In this document: positions 49,484 through 60,870 of the stretch, in pieces
Position numbering within the stretch: the first letter of the stretch is position 1
Layout: each line of letters begins with the position of its first letter
Origin: Priapulus caudatus
Lineage: Eukaryota; Priapulida; Priapulimorpha; Priapulimorphida; Priapulidae
DNA: 64,000 nucleotides
Assembly: GCF_000485595.1 (NCBI RefSeq)
Contig: NW_014577765.1
Coordinates: forward strand, 48,548 to 112,547
Direction of reading: 5' to 3'
Notes under the pieces: generated by a model
Databases searched by the model: none
What the model was told of the DNA's origin: nothing
Seen by the model: only the letters and a program-made list of their open reading frames with translations
Program-made: the position numbers and the translations under genes

Positions 49484-50478
49484 ACGTCTCCCGATACCCA
49501 TTACTAAAGAGCTGCTACAAGATATGAACAAAAGTAAGGTATTCTCGAAGTTCGATCTGAAGTGGGAATATCATCAGTTAGAACTGCACCCAGACTCACG
49601 GAACCTTACGACATTTGTGACGCACGTAGGCCTATACATACAGGTACAAGCGTTTAATGTTCGGAATTAACGGGGCATCCGAAATAGTCTAGAACGAGAT
49701 CCGCAAGGTGGTGCAGGGAATCCCCGGTGTTGCAAACAAGTCAGACGATATTATCGTGCACACAGAAACTGTAGAGGAACACTATGATAGTGTACGCAAG
49801 TTACTCGAGAGACTTAGAAACGCAGGCCTGACCGTGAATTGGTAGAAATGCAAGTTGTTCAAATCAGAGTTGGTATTTGATGGACACAAACTGTCAGACA
49901 AGGGAGTAAATCCGACACGGGAGAAAGTAAAAGCGGTCGCGGAAGCACGAAAACCGGCGAACATAAGCGAACTAAGAAGCTTTCTCGGTCTCGTGAACTA
50001 CAGCGCCAGATATATACCTAACTTCGCGACGGCTGCCGAACCACTGCGTAGACTGACTCGGAATGGCAAACCATTTGTGTTTGGCGAGGAGCAGAGACAG
50101 TCATTCCAAGCTCTGAAAACACACTTGAGCAATGCCGAGACTCTGGGCTACTTCGACGTACATGCAAAGACAAAAGTCATGGCGGACGCCAGCCCATATG
50201 GATTGGGAGCTGTCCTAGTGCAAGAACAAGAGGGAGAGCCAATTGTCATTGCATACGCAAGCCGTAGTCTGAGTGCAGTGGAGAGACGCTATTCACAGAC
50301 AGAGCAAAAAGCTCTGGTCCTTGTTTGGCGAGAAATTCCATTCATACGTGTATGGTGTGAAATTCGACTTGGTGACGGACCACAAGCCGTTAGAGGTAAT
50401 CTACTCGCCAAAGTCAAAACCATGTGCTCGGATCGAGAGATGTCGCTCCGTCTACAGCCGCATGAGTTCCGATTTTGA
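49413..50478 (+). pseudogene. Retroelement reverse transcriptase and RNase H, broken
   Basis: RT fingers and palm at 49413-49670, then a frame change. The Asp-Asp motif (SDDIIVH) is at about 49743. The thumb/connection motif LRSFLGLVNYSARYIPNF is at about 49970, then RNase H. Stops interrupt at about 49690 and 49845, and a frameshift near 50330 splits RNase H (the continuation KFDLVTDHKPLEVIYS is in another frame). The SDDI form of the catalytic motif is common in mag/K02A2.6-like gypsy lineages. Confidence 0.85.
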
Positions 50479-52029
50479 CACGTGGCCGGAACTACGATAT
50501 ATGCGGACGCCGCTTTTTCGCGTCTGTTGAACAACATGATGAGGCACCGACTAACGCGGAAAAAGAGCGAAGAATAGGTAAGATTCGTCGGCAACCGAAG
50601 GCAACTCCCAGGGCCATGACCACACGAGAAGTCGAGGAGTGCTCACCACAGGACATTCGAGACTGACACATGTTTGAAAATGCATCGAGACGGGGCGAGT
50701 TTGGGAAACCCGCACTGTGCCAATATATTTACAGTTCTGGGTGAGCAGGAACTGTACCGCATGTCAATCGTGAGGCGAGGGACTCAAAATGGTAATCCCG
50801 GTAGATGTTTGCGTCAAAAGGTCAACTGCATTGGCTCCATGAAGGTTATGATGGGATGTCCGGCACAAGACTTCGGCTCCGCACAAGAGTTGGTGGCCAA
50901 GGTTCGACAAGGATGTAGAGAAATTTGTCGGAGCCTGCATAGAGTTCAGTCTAGTGCTAACTCGAACCAATCCGAATACCAGTATTGGCCAACCGAACTG
51001 GGCCACCCGGGAAAGTGCAAGACTTAGCCATGTCGACCTACTAGGATCGATGCTGAACAGGAGAATATATATTTGTTGTCGTAGATTCCTTACTTCGCAG
51101 ATACTATATGAAGCGGAGATTCACGACATCAGTGTACTGCGAGCAACATGATCGAGCTGTTAAGTAATGATGTTTGCAAGTCACGACTACCGTTCACGCA
51201 CTACCAGCGACGAACGGGACCATCAGTTTAGAGCAGAGACATCGGTGAAGTTCGGTTGTCCAGAGAACAAGTATAGATCCATGGAAAGGTCACGCGCATT
51301 TGTGGCACGCGCATAATGGGTGAAGGGAAACGCGCAAGAACCGCTCCATGTTGAAAAGCAATGAAGATCGCGCATCGCTCGAAGGCAGAAAGCTTGGCGA
51401 ACCGGAGCTAGTGTCAACTCCCGATCTTATCGCACGACTCCGCACCAGCGGTTCAGCTGGAAAAACGCGCAGGCGACTTGTGTTTTCAGCAGAGCAATTC
51501 GGACGAAAACTTCCAGAACTTCCGTCAATTCGTGGCCGAACGCTCGGGGAATATGAGGACATGAGACTGGGAAAGAGAAGATTTTGGAGGCAAAATCGTA
51601 CGCCGCCCTAAGCAGAAACGCGTAAAGCGACATAGCACCGGGGTGACCGCGTGTTTGGTCAGGCAGATAGGAAGAGTCGATGTAAAACTTACCCAGACTT
51701 CAAGCCCCGACCAGTTACAGGCGTTGGGAGAAAAGGGGAAACAGCGTGTGATCGAGTCCACCACAAACGTGACATACAAACGAAACGATCTCAGAGGAGA
51801 AAGAATTTCGTCACACCGGATGAGGGCAAACGCCGTCCTACGACAACGTTATAAACCGGACGGAAGCCGAACGCGGGAACGAGGCCGACTATCAGGCAAC
51901 AAAAGGCTCCAGACCCGCTATGGAGATGTGGGTGTCTGTCTGTGCTGTCCCCCAGATGACATTTGACCTGTCCATTGTGAATAAGTGCCTACCGCGCCAG
52001 TGACAATTAACTAACGCATGCAGACTTAA

Positions 52030-53635
52030 ACTCGTGTCACGGCGAATCAATCCCTGAGAAAGCTTAGACGTAGGCAATTACCCCTACAGTCTATCACTAT
52101 GTTTACTCAAAATTTTATAGAGGTATTCATGCATGCCAGTAACGATTATTTCCATTACACAAATTGTGTGTATTGACATGTTACGCGTCGTGCTACCTAG
52201 TCAGAACACGTCATAGAATGACTAACAAGAGATATTTTTTGTTTACGTTTAATTACTTGTGTTACAAATCAGAGTTTTCTAAGACTGATCAGAGTAATTG
52301 CGACAGAGACTGGTTGTGTTTAAAGTGTACCACGCGCTGTTGTAAAGTTGTTTATGGACACCTGTCGTGTGACTGTAAGAGATCACAGTTTGTTTTATAC
52401 CGGAACGGTAATTCTGATTTTGATTATGTCTTTAAGATCTATATCGGCACATATAGTATTTCTTATCCGAGAAAAGGAGAGATGTAGTATTCTGCTATTA
52501 CACAATTAATGCTCTAATTCGTTAATGTTCCAACAGTTGCATTGTGCGAGAAGCCTCTTGGAATAAATGGCTGAACAGCAAGGGTTTACAAACTATTTGT
52601 GTATTGTACATTATTGTCTAAGTGGTTAAATTCCATAATCATAAGCAGTTATTACATAACCTATTACTAGGATCGTGCAAAGTATGATTAGCTGGTATTT
52701 ATGCGGCAGAGAACACAGTAATGGTATTGAGATTATAAACATTTTTTCTCCTTGGCAGCAAACATCATGAGTAAATGAATGAATTGCGGTGGCAAGGGCT
52801 AATCTGATGTCCGATCTATTAAGCGACTCTTATGAGAGGGAATTTCGTGAAAGGAAAAGCGGACAACTTTTAAACGGCATCTAAACAAAAAGTTAATACA
52901 TTCGCGAAAGCAAAATAATGTTAACAATTCGAATTTCTTATATGCTCTTTTCGCTGCTAAATTGTAATGCTATAATAATGTTATAATGCTAATTACTATC
53001 AATCAGAGGAAAGATGTGCTTTTAGGCGTAATTTTATACTAAATCTTGTTCTCTCCGATATCTTAGAGTAAAATTATTCGTTTTACTGGAATCGCTAACA
53101 GCATTGGTGAAGTGGAACAGGAGACCAACAACTATAGATATGACAGTGTGAAACAGCTGGCTCATAGCATTATGTATTTGACATTATTATATTTGATTTT
53201 ATTGACATTTCGACCGTTAGCGAACACACACACACACACACGCCTTCTTCCCAAGAATAGATTCTAACGATAGCTCTTGGAACACAATACTGACAAAAAA
53301 GATAAACTTCCAGTTTTTTTAAAATAAAATATAGAATTCTTCGAGTGGGGCAGCCCTGGGTACTGCGAAAATGTAGAACTATTCAAGTAGAGAATGGCCC
53401 CTAGCATTAATTGACACGTTGCCACCAACATAAGTGCCTCAATGCATTTCCCATGTTCTCATAATGAGAAAGACCGTCATATCATCTATGTTTATGTTTA
53501 GTCATATATATTTTAGTAATATATGAATATATGTATAATATATGTATAATAGTCATGTGTTATATAAATCTATAGTCATACGAACAGTGTTGCTATAATC
53601 AACGGGTAAGTAGCTAAAAACACAGCAGATGGGGT
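52030..53635. repeat. 1.6-kb repeat, first copy (LTR-like, TGTCACGG...CACAGCA)
   Basis: Begins ACTCGTGTCACGG and ends CTAAAAACACAGCA. Matches 57238-58833 in the same orientation and, inverted, the right end of the window (about 62330-64000). TG...CA ends and AATAAA-type signals would fit a long terminal repeat. Since it starts right where the gypsy element stops, it could be that element's 3' LTR, but no matching 5' LTR exists in the window and no purine tract precedes it. Confidence 0.6.
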
Positions 53636-53639
53636 AAGT

Positions 53640-54829
53640 ATTAGATGAAATGTCAATAATTCATCGCGCAATTATTTACTACGGAAATAAATTTCTTCAT
53701 CAACTTTTTCGTTTACAAAAATGAAAAGACCGAACATCAAGAATGCCTCAAAAATCAACGACAGGAACAACATTTCGCACAGCATCACTCATTTATTTCA
53801 CAGTATTGATCACTAAGCTTCACGGTCACAATAGTAGATGTATTCTCTGCAATCTATAACATCAAACATATATATCACGACTAGTATAGTGATATACGGG
53901 ATCGTACAAGAAAATAAGAGATGCACTCGATAGTTTAATCTTAACTGTACCTACGCGTGCGTGTTATTTGGATTTTTATTATTGTTGATCGTAGGCCCTA
54001 TGTGTGTGCATATTGTTACGTATCTGACTATTCCCAACCACGTGTATTTGACTTACAGCCGAATATATATATTTTTCGAGAAAGAAAACACAATTCTTTC
54101 AACGTCTTAAAACATTTTTGCAGTGAATGAAAAAATTCCAAGAGAACACGATGAGTTAACTTTACACAGGCATTTCAAGACTTTGCCAAGTTTTTTTTAT
54201 GATGTACCTGCACTGTCTTCAAAATTATAATAGAACAGCTAAACATTCCAAAGTTTAGTTGGGATATCGGTCAATGTAGATGACAATAAAGTATGATAAG
54301 TTGTATATAGAAAGATAAGCAAGATATTTCATTAGGAATAATGACAATATGTAGAGAGTGCATACCTTTACACCTTTTTTTTCGCTCTGATAAATATTTA
54401 GTAATTTCACGTGTTTCTACTGGCCTTCTCGTTGTGAGTTAGATAAACGTGAGAAGAACCAGCCCAATAGTGACTAGTCTAGTTTAAAAAAGCACATCTT
54501 AGTCTATGTGAATGGCGATATAGTCAACACACGAGGAAAGCATGAAGGCTACACTTTTACCATAGCTAGTATACATATCAAAATAAACTAATAATTCTAA
54601 ATTAGATTGTGTCCTTCTCGGTAGTAATAACCAGCTGGCCTAATTTCAGGTTTCTATCCTGACTGGACTTTGTGTGTAGCAGCTGCATAAATTACCCCCA
54701 GCCAACCTGATTAAACAGATGCAGAATGTCTCTATCTCTACGTTACGTTAATCTGCATGGATTATGTGTATCGATATACACGTATACATATCGTATAATA
54801 AACTAATACAATTAATAAAACTTTGTGTC
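53640..54829. other. No gene recognised
   Basis: AT-rich sequence within the palindrome arm. Mirrored at 61030-62330. No exon, RNA gene or element end seen. Confidence 0.5.
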
Positions 54830-55683
54830 CGTTTTCAGTTTGTATTTACGCACTCAGGAGTTGTTACCGTTGTCTGTTCCACGATTAAAACTTGTTTAAA
54901 TATTCAGGATCTTTATACATCTTTTTTAACATTTGTTTTCCTTTCTCTAATATGTCTTCAGTTGTGTCGCCATCTACACGAATAACTCCGACAATAAATC
55001 CTCCACGGGTAAAACGTGAGCAATCAACATACATGTCTTCGTTCACGGGATCACACAGGTCCAGTACAGTCAGATAATTGTGGAATTCCATGTCAATTAT
55101 GTCACCTAGCCTCCCAGACTCCAGTATAGACAGGTAGAGAAGGCCAGCTCGCTTTCCGCTGTGTAGAAAACATTTATATACAATTTGCACAGGGGAGAGA
55201 TAGTGATCCGCTAGGGGACGGCTCTGATTGGCTAATTTTGTCTCTTACTTATTTTTCGTTTTCAGTTTGTATTTACGCACTCAGGAGTTGTTACCGTTGT
55301 CTGTTCCACGATTAAAACTTGTTTAAATATTCAGGATCTTTATACATCTTTTTTAACATTTGTTTTCCTTTCTCTAATATGTCTTCAGTTGTGTCGCCAT
55401 CTACACGAATAACTCCGACAATAAATCCTCCACGGGTAAAACGTGAGCAATCAACATACATGTCTTCGTTCACGGGATCACACAGGTCCAGTACAGTCAG
55501 ATAATTGTGGAATTCCATGTCAATTATGTCACCTAGCCTCCCAGACTCCAGTATAGACAGGTAGAGAAGGCCAGCTCGCTTTCCGCTGTGTAGAAAACAT
55601 TTATATACAATTTGCACAGGGGAGAGATAGTGATCCGCTAAGGGACGGCTCTGATTGGCTAATTTTGTCTCTTACTTATTTTT
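54830..55683. repeat. Tandem duplication, two units of 427 bp
   Basis: 54830-55256 and 55257-55683 are nearly identical. Each unit contains the last exon of the ATP-grasp gene and about 65 bp of the end of a telomeric MITE (GGGGAGAGATAGTGATCCGC). The MITE end in both units implies the MITE was there before the duplication. The other palindrome arm has only one unit (about 60590-61020). Confidence 0.9.
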
Positions 55684-57107
55684 ATTTTTTTTATTTTTGG
55701 CTAATTTTGTTTTATTTTAGAATTATGGATAGGGTTAAGGTTAATGTTAGGATTAGGGTTAGTGTTAGGGTTAGGGTTAAGGTTAGCCTTAGGGTTAGGC
55801 TTAGGGTTAACTGATTTCTATATCCACAACTTATTTATACTAATAATACGCCATCTAGCGGATCACTATTTCTCCCCTGAAATCTACTTTATATATAGTA
55901 CATTATCTGAACGTTCACATGTTTACTTTTTTGGTCAACACAGTGTTACATGACGACGTATGTGTCGTTCATTTGATGCACGGCATTTGGCGTCTTCAGG
56001 GCCGTTGCCTGACGGTGGCAGGTTAGGGCAGCTGCTCCCTAGATTTTACAGCAAACTTAAAAAATAAGCTTGGCTAATAATTATAAATAACCATAACCTA
56101 ATTTTCTTTGGTCAATTATCCGTGAAAGCCTTGGCTCAGACCCACCCCTACCACATTATGGACGTCGATTAAGAGCTGCGCCCATCGCTCATCATTACAA
56201 AGTTATGTTAGAAAATTTTGCCCCCCCCTACGAATTTGCTCAGCCTACGGCCCTGGTCTTTGTTTACATTAAGAAGCTTTTGGAATTACGAAACACATAA
56301 ATCAAACCCCAATCTTTAATTGCGTAACGGATCACATTGGTATACTCATATAATTGTAAGTTCTTTGTACTAGATTAATGTAAAATAATACGGATATGGT
56401 AATTTGACAAACAACTGGTTTAAAGATTTGTGTTGTTGACAATAATCATTGCTGTTGGCTAGAAAAGGGAAAACTACGCTGCAAGCTGCAACCTATACTA
56501 GTTACATAACTTCCCACGTGCATGACTACACGGGAAGATCTCTGTATTATTCTATTATTTATTACACCTTCCGTACCTTTCCTTTAACACATTTATCCGA
56601 CCTTTGACCAATACTATAATTAATTAACACATAAGCACTTCGTACTTACTTATAGGTTGGTGGTGTAGGACGTACGCCCGTGGCAATGTCGACTACTGCA
56701 GCCACCATGTCACCGTTGTTCAGGACATAAGAGGATTTATGCACAGTAAAGATAGTTCTTCCATTGATCTCCATCAAGTGTACATCATCCTGCTTCGTTA
56801 CAAACATCTCAACATCGATGAATTGATCGTCGTAGCCGTATTTGATGAGGTTTCGTGCCAATTGGTCGAATTTATTCCAAGCCTTGTTAAGTGTAGCAGG
56901 GCTATGTTCGCTTGGGAACACTTCCACATGAATCAACTCTGGTTTCATTGGCCAGCGGTTATGATCACCTGGAATGAATATAAGCTTGATGTAGTACTTG
57001 GTTATTGTACGGAAATCTAAAGCAATAAAATCTTCTTCACATTCATTTGGTATCAGGACAAGAACCCCTGGAATACTCACCCCGGACAACACCCCCCGGA
57101 CAATCAC
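54885..57107 (-). CDS. ATP-grasp-domain protein, C-terminal exons
   Basis: Two confident exons. The first (5' border unclear, up to 57107, donor AA|GTAAGT at 56650) codes VEVFPSEHSPATLNK, FIDVEMFVT and HLMEINGR, fitting the Glu and Glu-x-Asn metal ligands of ATP-grasp ligases. The last exon (55585-55312, with a second copy 55158-54885; acceptor CACAG) reads on in phase with GKRAGLLYLSILES and ends in a GGFIVGVIRVDGDT-like turn and YLNKF, similar to the C-terminal fold after the ATP-grasp domain. Members ligate a carboxylate to an amine or thiol using ATP; substrate cannot be told. No start codon or N-terminal half is seen: upstream sequence is a minisatellite. Confidence 0.65.
55612..55883. 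mobile_element. MITE with telomeric tract in the ATP-grasp intron
   Basis: Left end GGGGAGAGATAGTGATCCGC, right end CTAGCGGATCACTATTTCTC then CCCT, with ATTGGCTAATTTTGTCTCTT next to the left end and TTAGGG repeats at 55745-55818. Same family as 27168-27364. Its noisy mirror lies at about 60340-60640. Confidence 0.8.
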
Positions 57108-57237
57108 CCCCTGACAATTACCTCAGAACAATCACCTCCGGGCATTCACCTCCGGACAATCTACTCCGGACAATCTACTCCGGATAATCACCACCGGACA
57201 ATCACCTCCGGACAATCACCCCCTGACAATCACCTAC
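57085..57237. repeat. Minisatellite, unit CTCCGGACAATCACC
   Basis: About ten 15-bp units with variants (CCCCTGACAATCACC, TCCGGACAATCTACT). Lies between the ATP-grasp exon and the second 1.6-kb repeat. Its reverse complement lies at 58834-59080. Confidence 0.9.
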
Positions 57238-58833
57238 TCGTGTCACGGGCAGATAATCCCTGAGCAAAGCTTAGACGTAGGCAATCTACCTACAGTCTAT
57301 CACTATTGTTTACTCAAAATGTTTATAGTAGGTATTTCATGCATGCAAGTAACGATTGTATTTCATTACACAAATTGTGTGTATTGACATGTTACGCGTC
57401 GTGCTACCTAGTCAGAACACGTCATAGAATGACTAACAAGAAGATATTTTGTGTTTACGTTTAATTACTTTGTGTTACAAAGTCAGAGTTTGCTAAGACT
57501 GATCAGAGTAAATTGCGCACTGAGACTGTTGTGTTTAAAGTGTAACACGCGCTGTTGTAACAGTTGTTATGGACACCTGTCGTGTGACTGTAAGATCACA
57601 GTTTGTTTTATACCGGAACGGTAATTATGTTTGATTATGTCTTTAAGATCTATATGCGGCACATATAGTATTTCTTATCCGAGAAAAGGAGAGATGTAGT
57701 ATTCTGCTATTACACAATGATTGCTCTAATTGTTATGTTCAAACAGTTGCATTGTGGGAGAAGCCTCTTGGAATAAATGGCTGACCAGCAAGGTTAACAA
57801 ACATATTTTGTCGTGTACATTATTGTCCTAAGTGGTTAAATCCATAATCATAAGCAGTTATTACATAACCTATTACTAGGATCGTGCAAAAGTATGATTA
57901 GCTGGTATTATATGCGGCAGAGAACACAGTAATGGTATTGAGATTATAAACATTTTTCTCCTGGCAGCAAACATCATGAGTAAATGAATAAATTGCGGTG
58001 GTAAGGGCTAAGCTGATGTCGATCTTTAAGCGACTCTTATGAGAGGAAAATTTCGTGAAAGGAAAAGCGGACAACTTTTAAACGCATCTAAGCACAAAAA
58101 GTTAATCAATTCGCGAAAGGCAAGATATGTCACAATTCGAATTTCTTATAGCTTTTTTCGCTGCTAAATTGTAATGCTATAATAATGTTATAATGCTAAT
58201 TACTATCAATCAGAGGAAAGATGTGCTTTTAGGCGTAATTTTATACTAAATCTTGTTCTCTCCGATATCTTAGAGTAAAATTATTCGTTTTACTGGAATC
58301 GCTAACAGCATTGGTGAAGTGGAACAGGAGACCAACAACTATAGATATGACAGTGTGAAACAGCTGGCTCATAGCATTATGTATTTGACATTATTATATT
58401 TGATTTTATTGACATTTCGACCGTTAGCGAACACACACACACACACACACGCCTTCTTCCCAAGAATAAATTCTAACGATAGCTCTTGGAACACAATACT
58501 GACAAAAAAGATAAACTTCCAGTTTTTTTTAAATAAAATATAGAATTCTTCGAGTGGGGCAGCCCTGGGTACTGCGAAAATGTAGAACTATTCAAGTAGA
58601 GAATGGCCCCTAGCATTAATTGACACGTTGCCACCAACATAAGTGCCTCAATGCATTTCCCATGTTCTCATAATGAGAAAGACCGTCATATCATCTATGT
58701 TTATGTTTAGTCATATATATTTTAGTAATATATGAATATATGTATAATATATGTATAATAGTCATGTGTTATATAAATCTATAGTCATACGAACAGTGTT
58801 GCTATAATCAACGGGTAAGTAGCTAAAAACACA
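57238..58833. repeat. 1.6-kb repeat, second copy, forming the loop of the palindrome
   Basis: Same orientation as 52030-53635, starting ACTCGTGTCACGG and ending ACACAGCA. The first 850 bp are indel-rich, the rest nearly identical to the first copy. Flanked on both sides by the minisatellite in opposite orientations, so it is the single-copy centre between the palindrome arms. It may be a solo LTR inserted into the minisatellite. Confidence 0.75.
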
Positions 58834-59080
58834 GCACTCCAGAGGAGGTGATTGTTCGGCGGTGATTGTCCCACGAGGTGATTTGTCCGGAGGTGATTGT
58901 CCACCGCGTGATTTCGAGGGGTTGATTGTCGGAGGTGATTGTCCGTGGTGACTTGTCGCTCGAGAGTGATTTCCGGAGTGATTGTCCGGAGTAGTGAATG
59001 CCCGGATGTTGATTGATCCTGAGTGGTAATTGTCAGAGGGGTGATTGCCGGGGGGTGTGTTGTCCGGGGTGGGTATTCAG
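58834..59080. repeat. Minisatellite, inverted (GGTGATTGTCCGG units)
   Basis: Reverse complement of the unit at 57085-57237, with more variation and indels. Start of the right palindrome arm. Confidence 0.85.
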
Positions 59081-60870
59081 TGGGTCCTTGTCCTGATTAC
59101 CAAACAATTGTGAGAAGATTTTATTGCTTTAGATTTCCGTGCAGTAACCAAAGTACTACATCAAGCTTACATTCATTTCAGGTGACTCATAACCGGCTGG
59201 CCAATGAAACCAGAGTTGATTTCATGTGAAGTGTTCCACAGCGAACATAGCCCTGCTACCACTGACAAGGTTGAAGTAAATTCGCGACCAATCCTGGCAC
59301 GAAACTCATCAAATACGGCACGACGATCAAATGTCATCGATGTTGAGCATGTTATGTAACAAAAGCAGCGATGATGTTACACTTGATGCTGAGATCATAT
59401 GGAGAAGAACTATCTTTACCTGTGCATAGAATCCTCGTTTATGTCCCTGAACAACGCGGCTGACATGTGTGGCTGCATAGCTTCGACATTGGCACGGGCG
59501 TACGTTCCTACACCACCACCTATAAGTAAGTACGAAGTGCTTACTGTTGTTGAATTAATTTATAGTATTTGGTCAAGGTGCGGAGAAATCGTGCTTATAA
59601 GGAAAGGTACGGAAGGGTGTAATGAATGATATAGAATAATTTACAAGAGATCTTCCCGTGTAGTCATGCCACGTTGGAAATCTTTATGTAACATACTATA
59701 GGTTGCAGCTTGCCAGCGTAGTTATTCCATTTTCTACCTAAGCAGCAAATGATTATTGTCAACAACACAAATTCTTTAAACCAGTTTGTTGTCAATATTA
59801 CCATATCCGTAATTATATTTACATTAAATCTAGTTACAAGCGAACGTACAAAGTATATGATGAGTATATCAAGGTGTGAATCCGTTTATGCAATTAAAGA
59901 ATGTGGGTTTGATTTATGTCGATTCGTAATTCCAAAGTTTCTTAATGATAAATAAAGACCCAGGGCCGTAGCCTTGAGCACAATCCTAGAGGGGGGGCAA
60001 AATTTCTCTACATGAACTTTGTAATGATGAGCGTATGCGGGCTGCAGCTCTCTTATCGACGTCATAGTATGTGGTAGGGGTGGCGTCTTGAGCAGCGCCT
60101 TTCACGGATAATTGGACCAAAAAAAAATTAGGTTATGGCTTATTTATAATATTAGCCAAGACTTATTTTTAAGAGGTTGCTGCAAAATCTAGGGCGGCAG
60201 CGTAGCCCTAACCTGCACACCGTCAGGGCTACGGCGCCCTGAAGACGCAAATGCCTTGGCCATCAATCTGAACACACTACGTGTCATGCTACACGTGTGT
60301 GACCAAAAAAGCACAACATGTGAAACACATCAGATAATGTATATATATAAAGTAGATCTCAGTGGAGAAATGGTGCATCCTGCTAGATGCGTATTATTAG
60401 TAATTTAAATACAGTTGTGGCACTATAGAATCAAGTTAACCCTAAAGCCTAACCCTAAGCCACAACCACTATACCCTTAACCTAACACTAATCTAATCCT
60501 AACATTAACTTAACCCTATCCATAATTCTAAAAAACCAAATTAGCCCAAAATAATAAAAATAAAACTAAGTAAGAGACAAAAACTTAGCAATTCAGCAGC
60601 CGTCGCCTAGCGGATCACTAATCTCTGCCCTGGTGCAACATTTTATATAAGATGTTTCTCACAGCGGATAGCGAGCTGGGCCTTACCTCTAACTGTGTCT
60701 ATACTGGGGAGTCTGGGCAGGCTCAGCGTGACATATTGACATTGGACTTGCACAAATTATCTGACTGCTACTGGACCTGTGTGATCCGTGAACGAAGACA
60801 TGTATTTGATTGCTCACGCTTTTACCCGTGGAGCGGATTTACATTGTCGGTGTTATTCGTGTAGATTGGC
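59080..60870 (+). pseudogene. ATP-grasp gene exons, inverted and frame-broken
   Basis: 59090-59530 mirrors the exon at 57107-56650 and 60650-60930 mirrors one copy of the last exon. Frames are broken many times by indels spread evenly along the sequence. Only one copy of the last exon is present here. Confidence 0.8.

Larger units (their letters stand above)
46810..52030 (+). mobile_element. Decayed Ty3/gypsy-type LTR retroelement (gag-pol region)
   Basis: The gag-like part (46810-47960) is broken; degenerate zinc-knuckle spacing may remain at 47790-47930. The pol order is protease, reverse transcriptase, RNase H, integrase. Protease: LVDSGVSVNVID at about 48839 (DSG active site). Reverse transcriptase: 49230-49850, with CVDMRRVNQAV, FSKFDLKWEYHQLEL and SDDIIVHTET (the Asp pair). 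RNase H: around 50180-50330 (MADASPYGLGAVL, ERRYSQTEQKALVLVW). Integrase: 50590-51850, recognisable only in pieces (HVDLLG; FGRKLPELP). At least two frameshifts and in-frame stops at about 49690 and 49845 break pol. No 5' LTR is visible upstream of 46810. Not capable of moving by itself. Confidence 0.85.
52030..57237. repeat. Left arm of a giant palindrome
   Basis: Reverse complement of 58834-64000 (and beyond the window edge). This arm is mostly clean; the other is full of indels. It holds the 1.6-kb repeat, an apparently gene-free stretch (53640-54830), the ATP-grasp exons, a telomeric MITE and a minisatellite. Confidence 0.9.

Noticed and set aside
54892-55504. Plus-strand 61-codon frame present twice
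   Set aside because: Complement of the duplicated ATP-grasp exon, with no motif of its own.
57085-57237. CRISPR array
   Set aside because: 15-bp head-to-tail units without spacers; a minisatellite.
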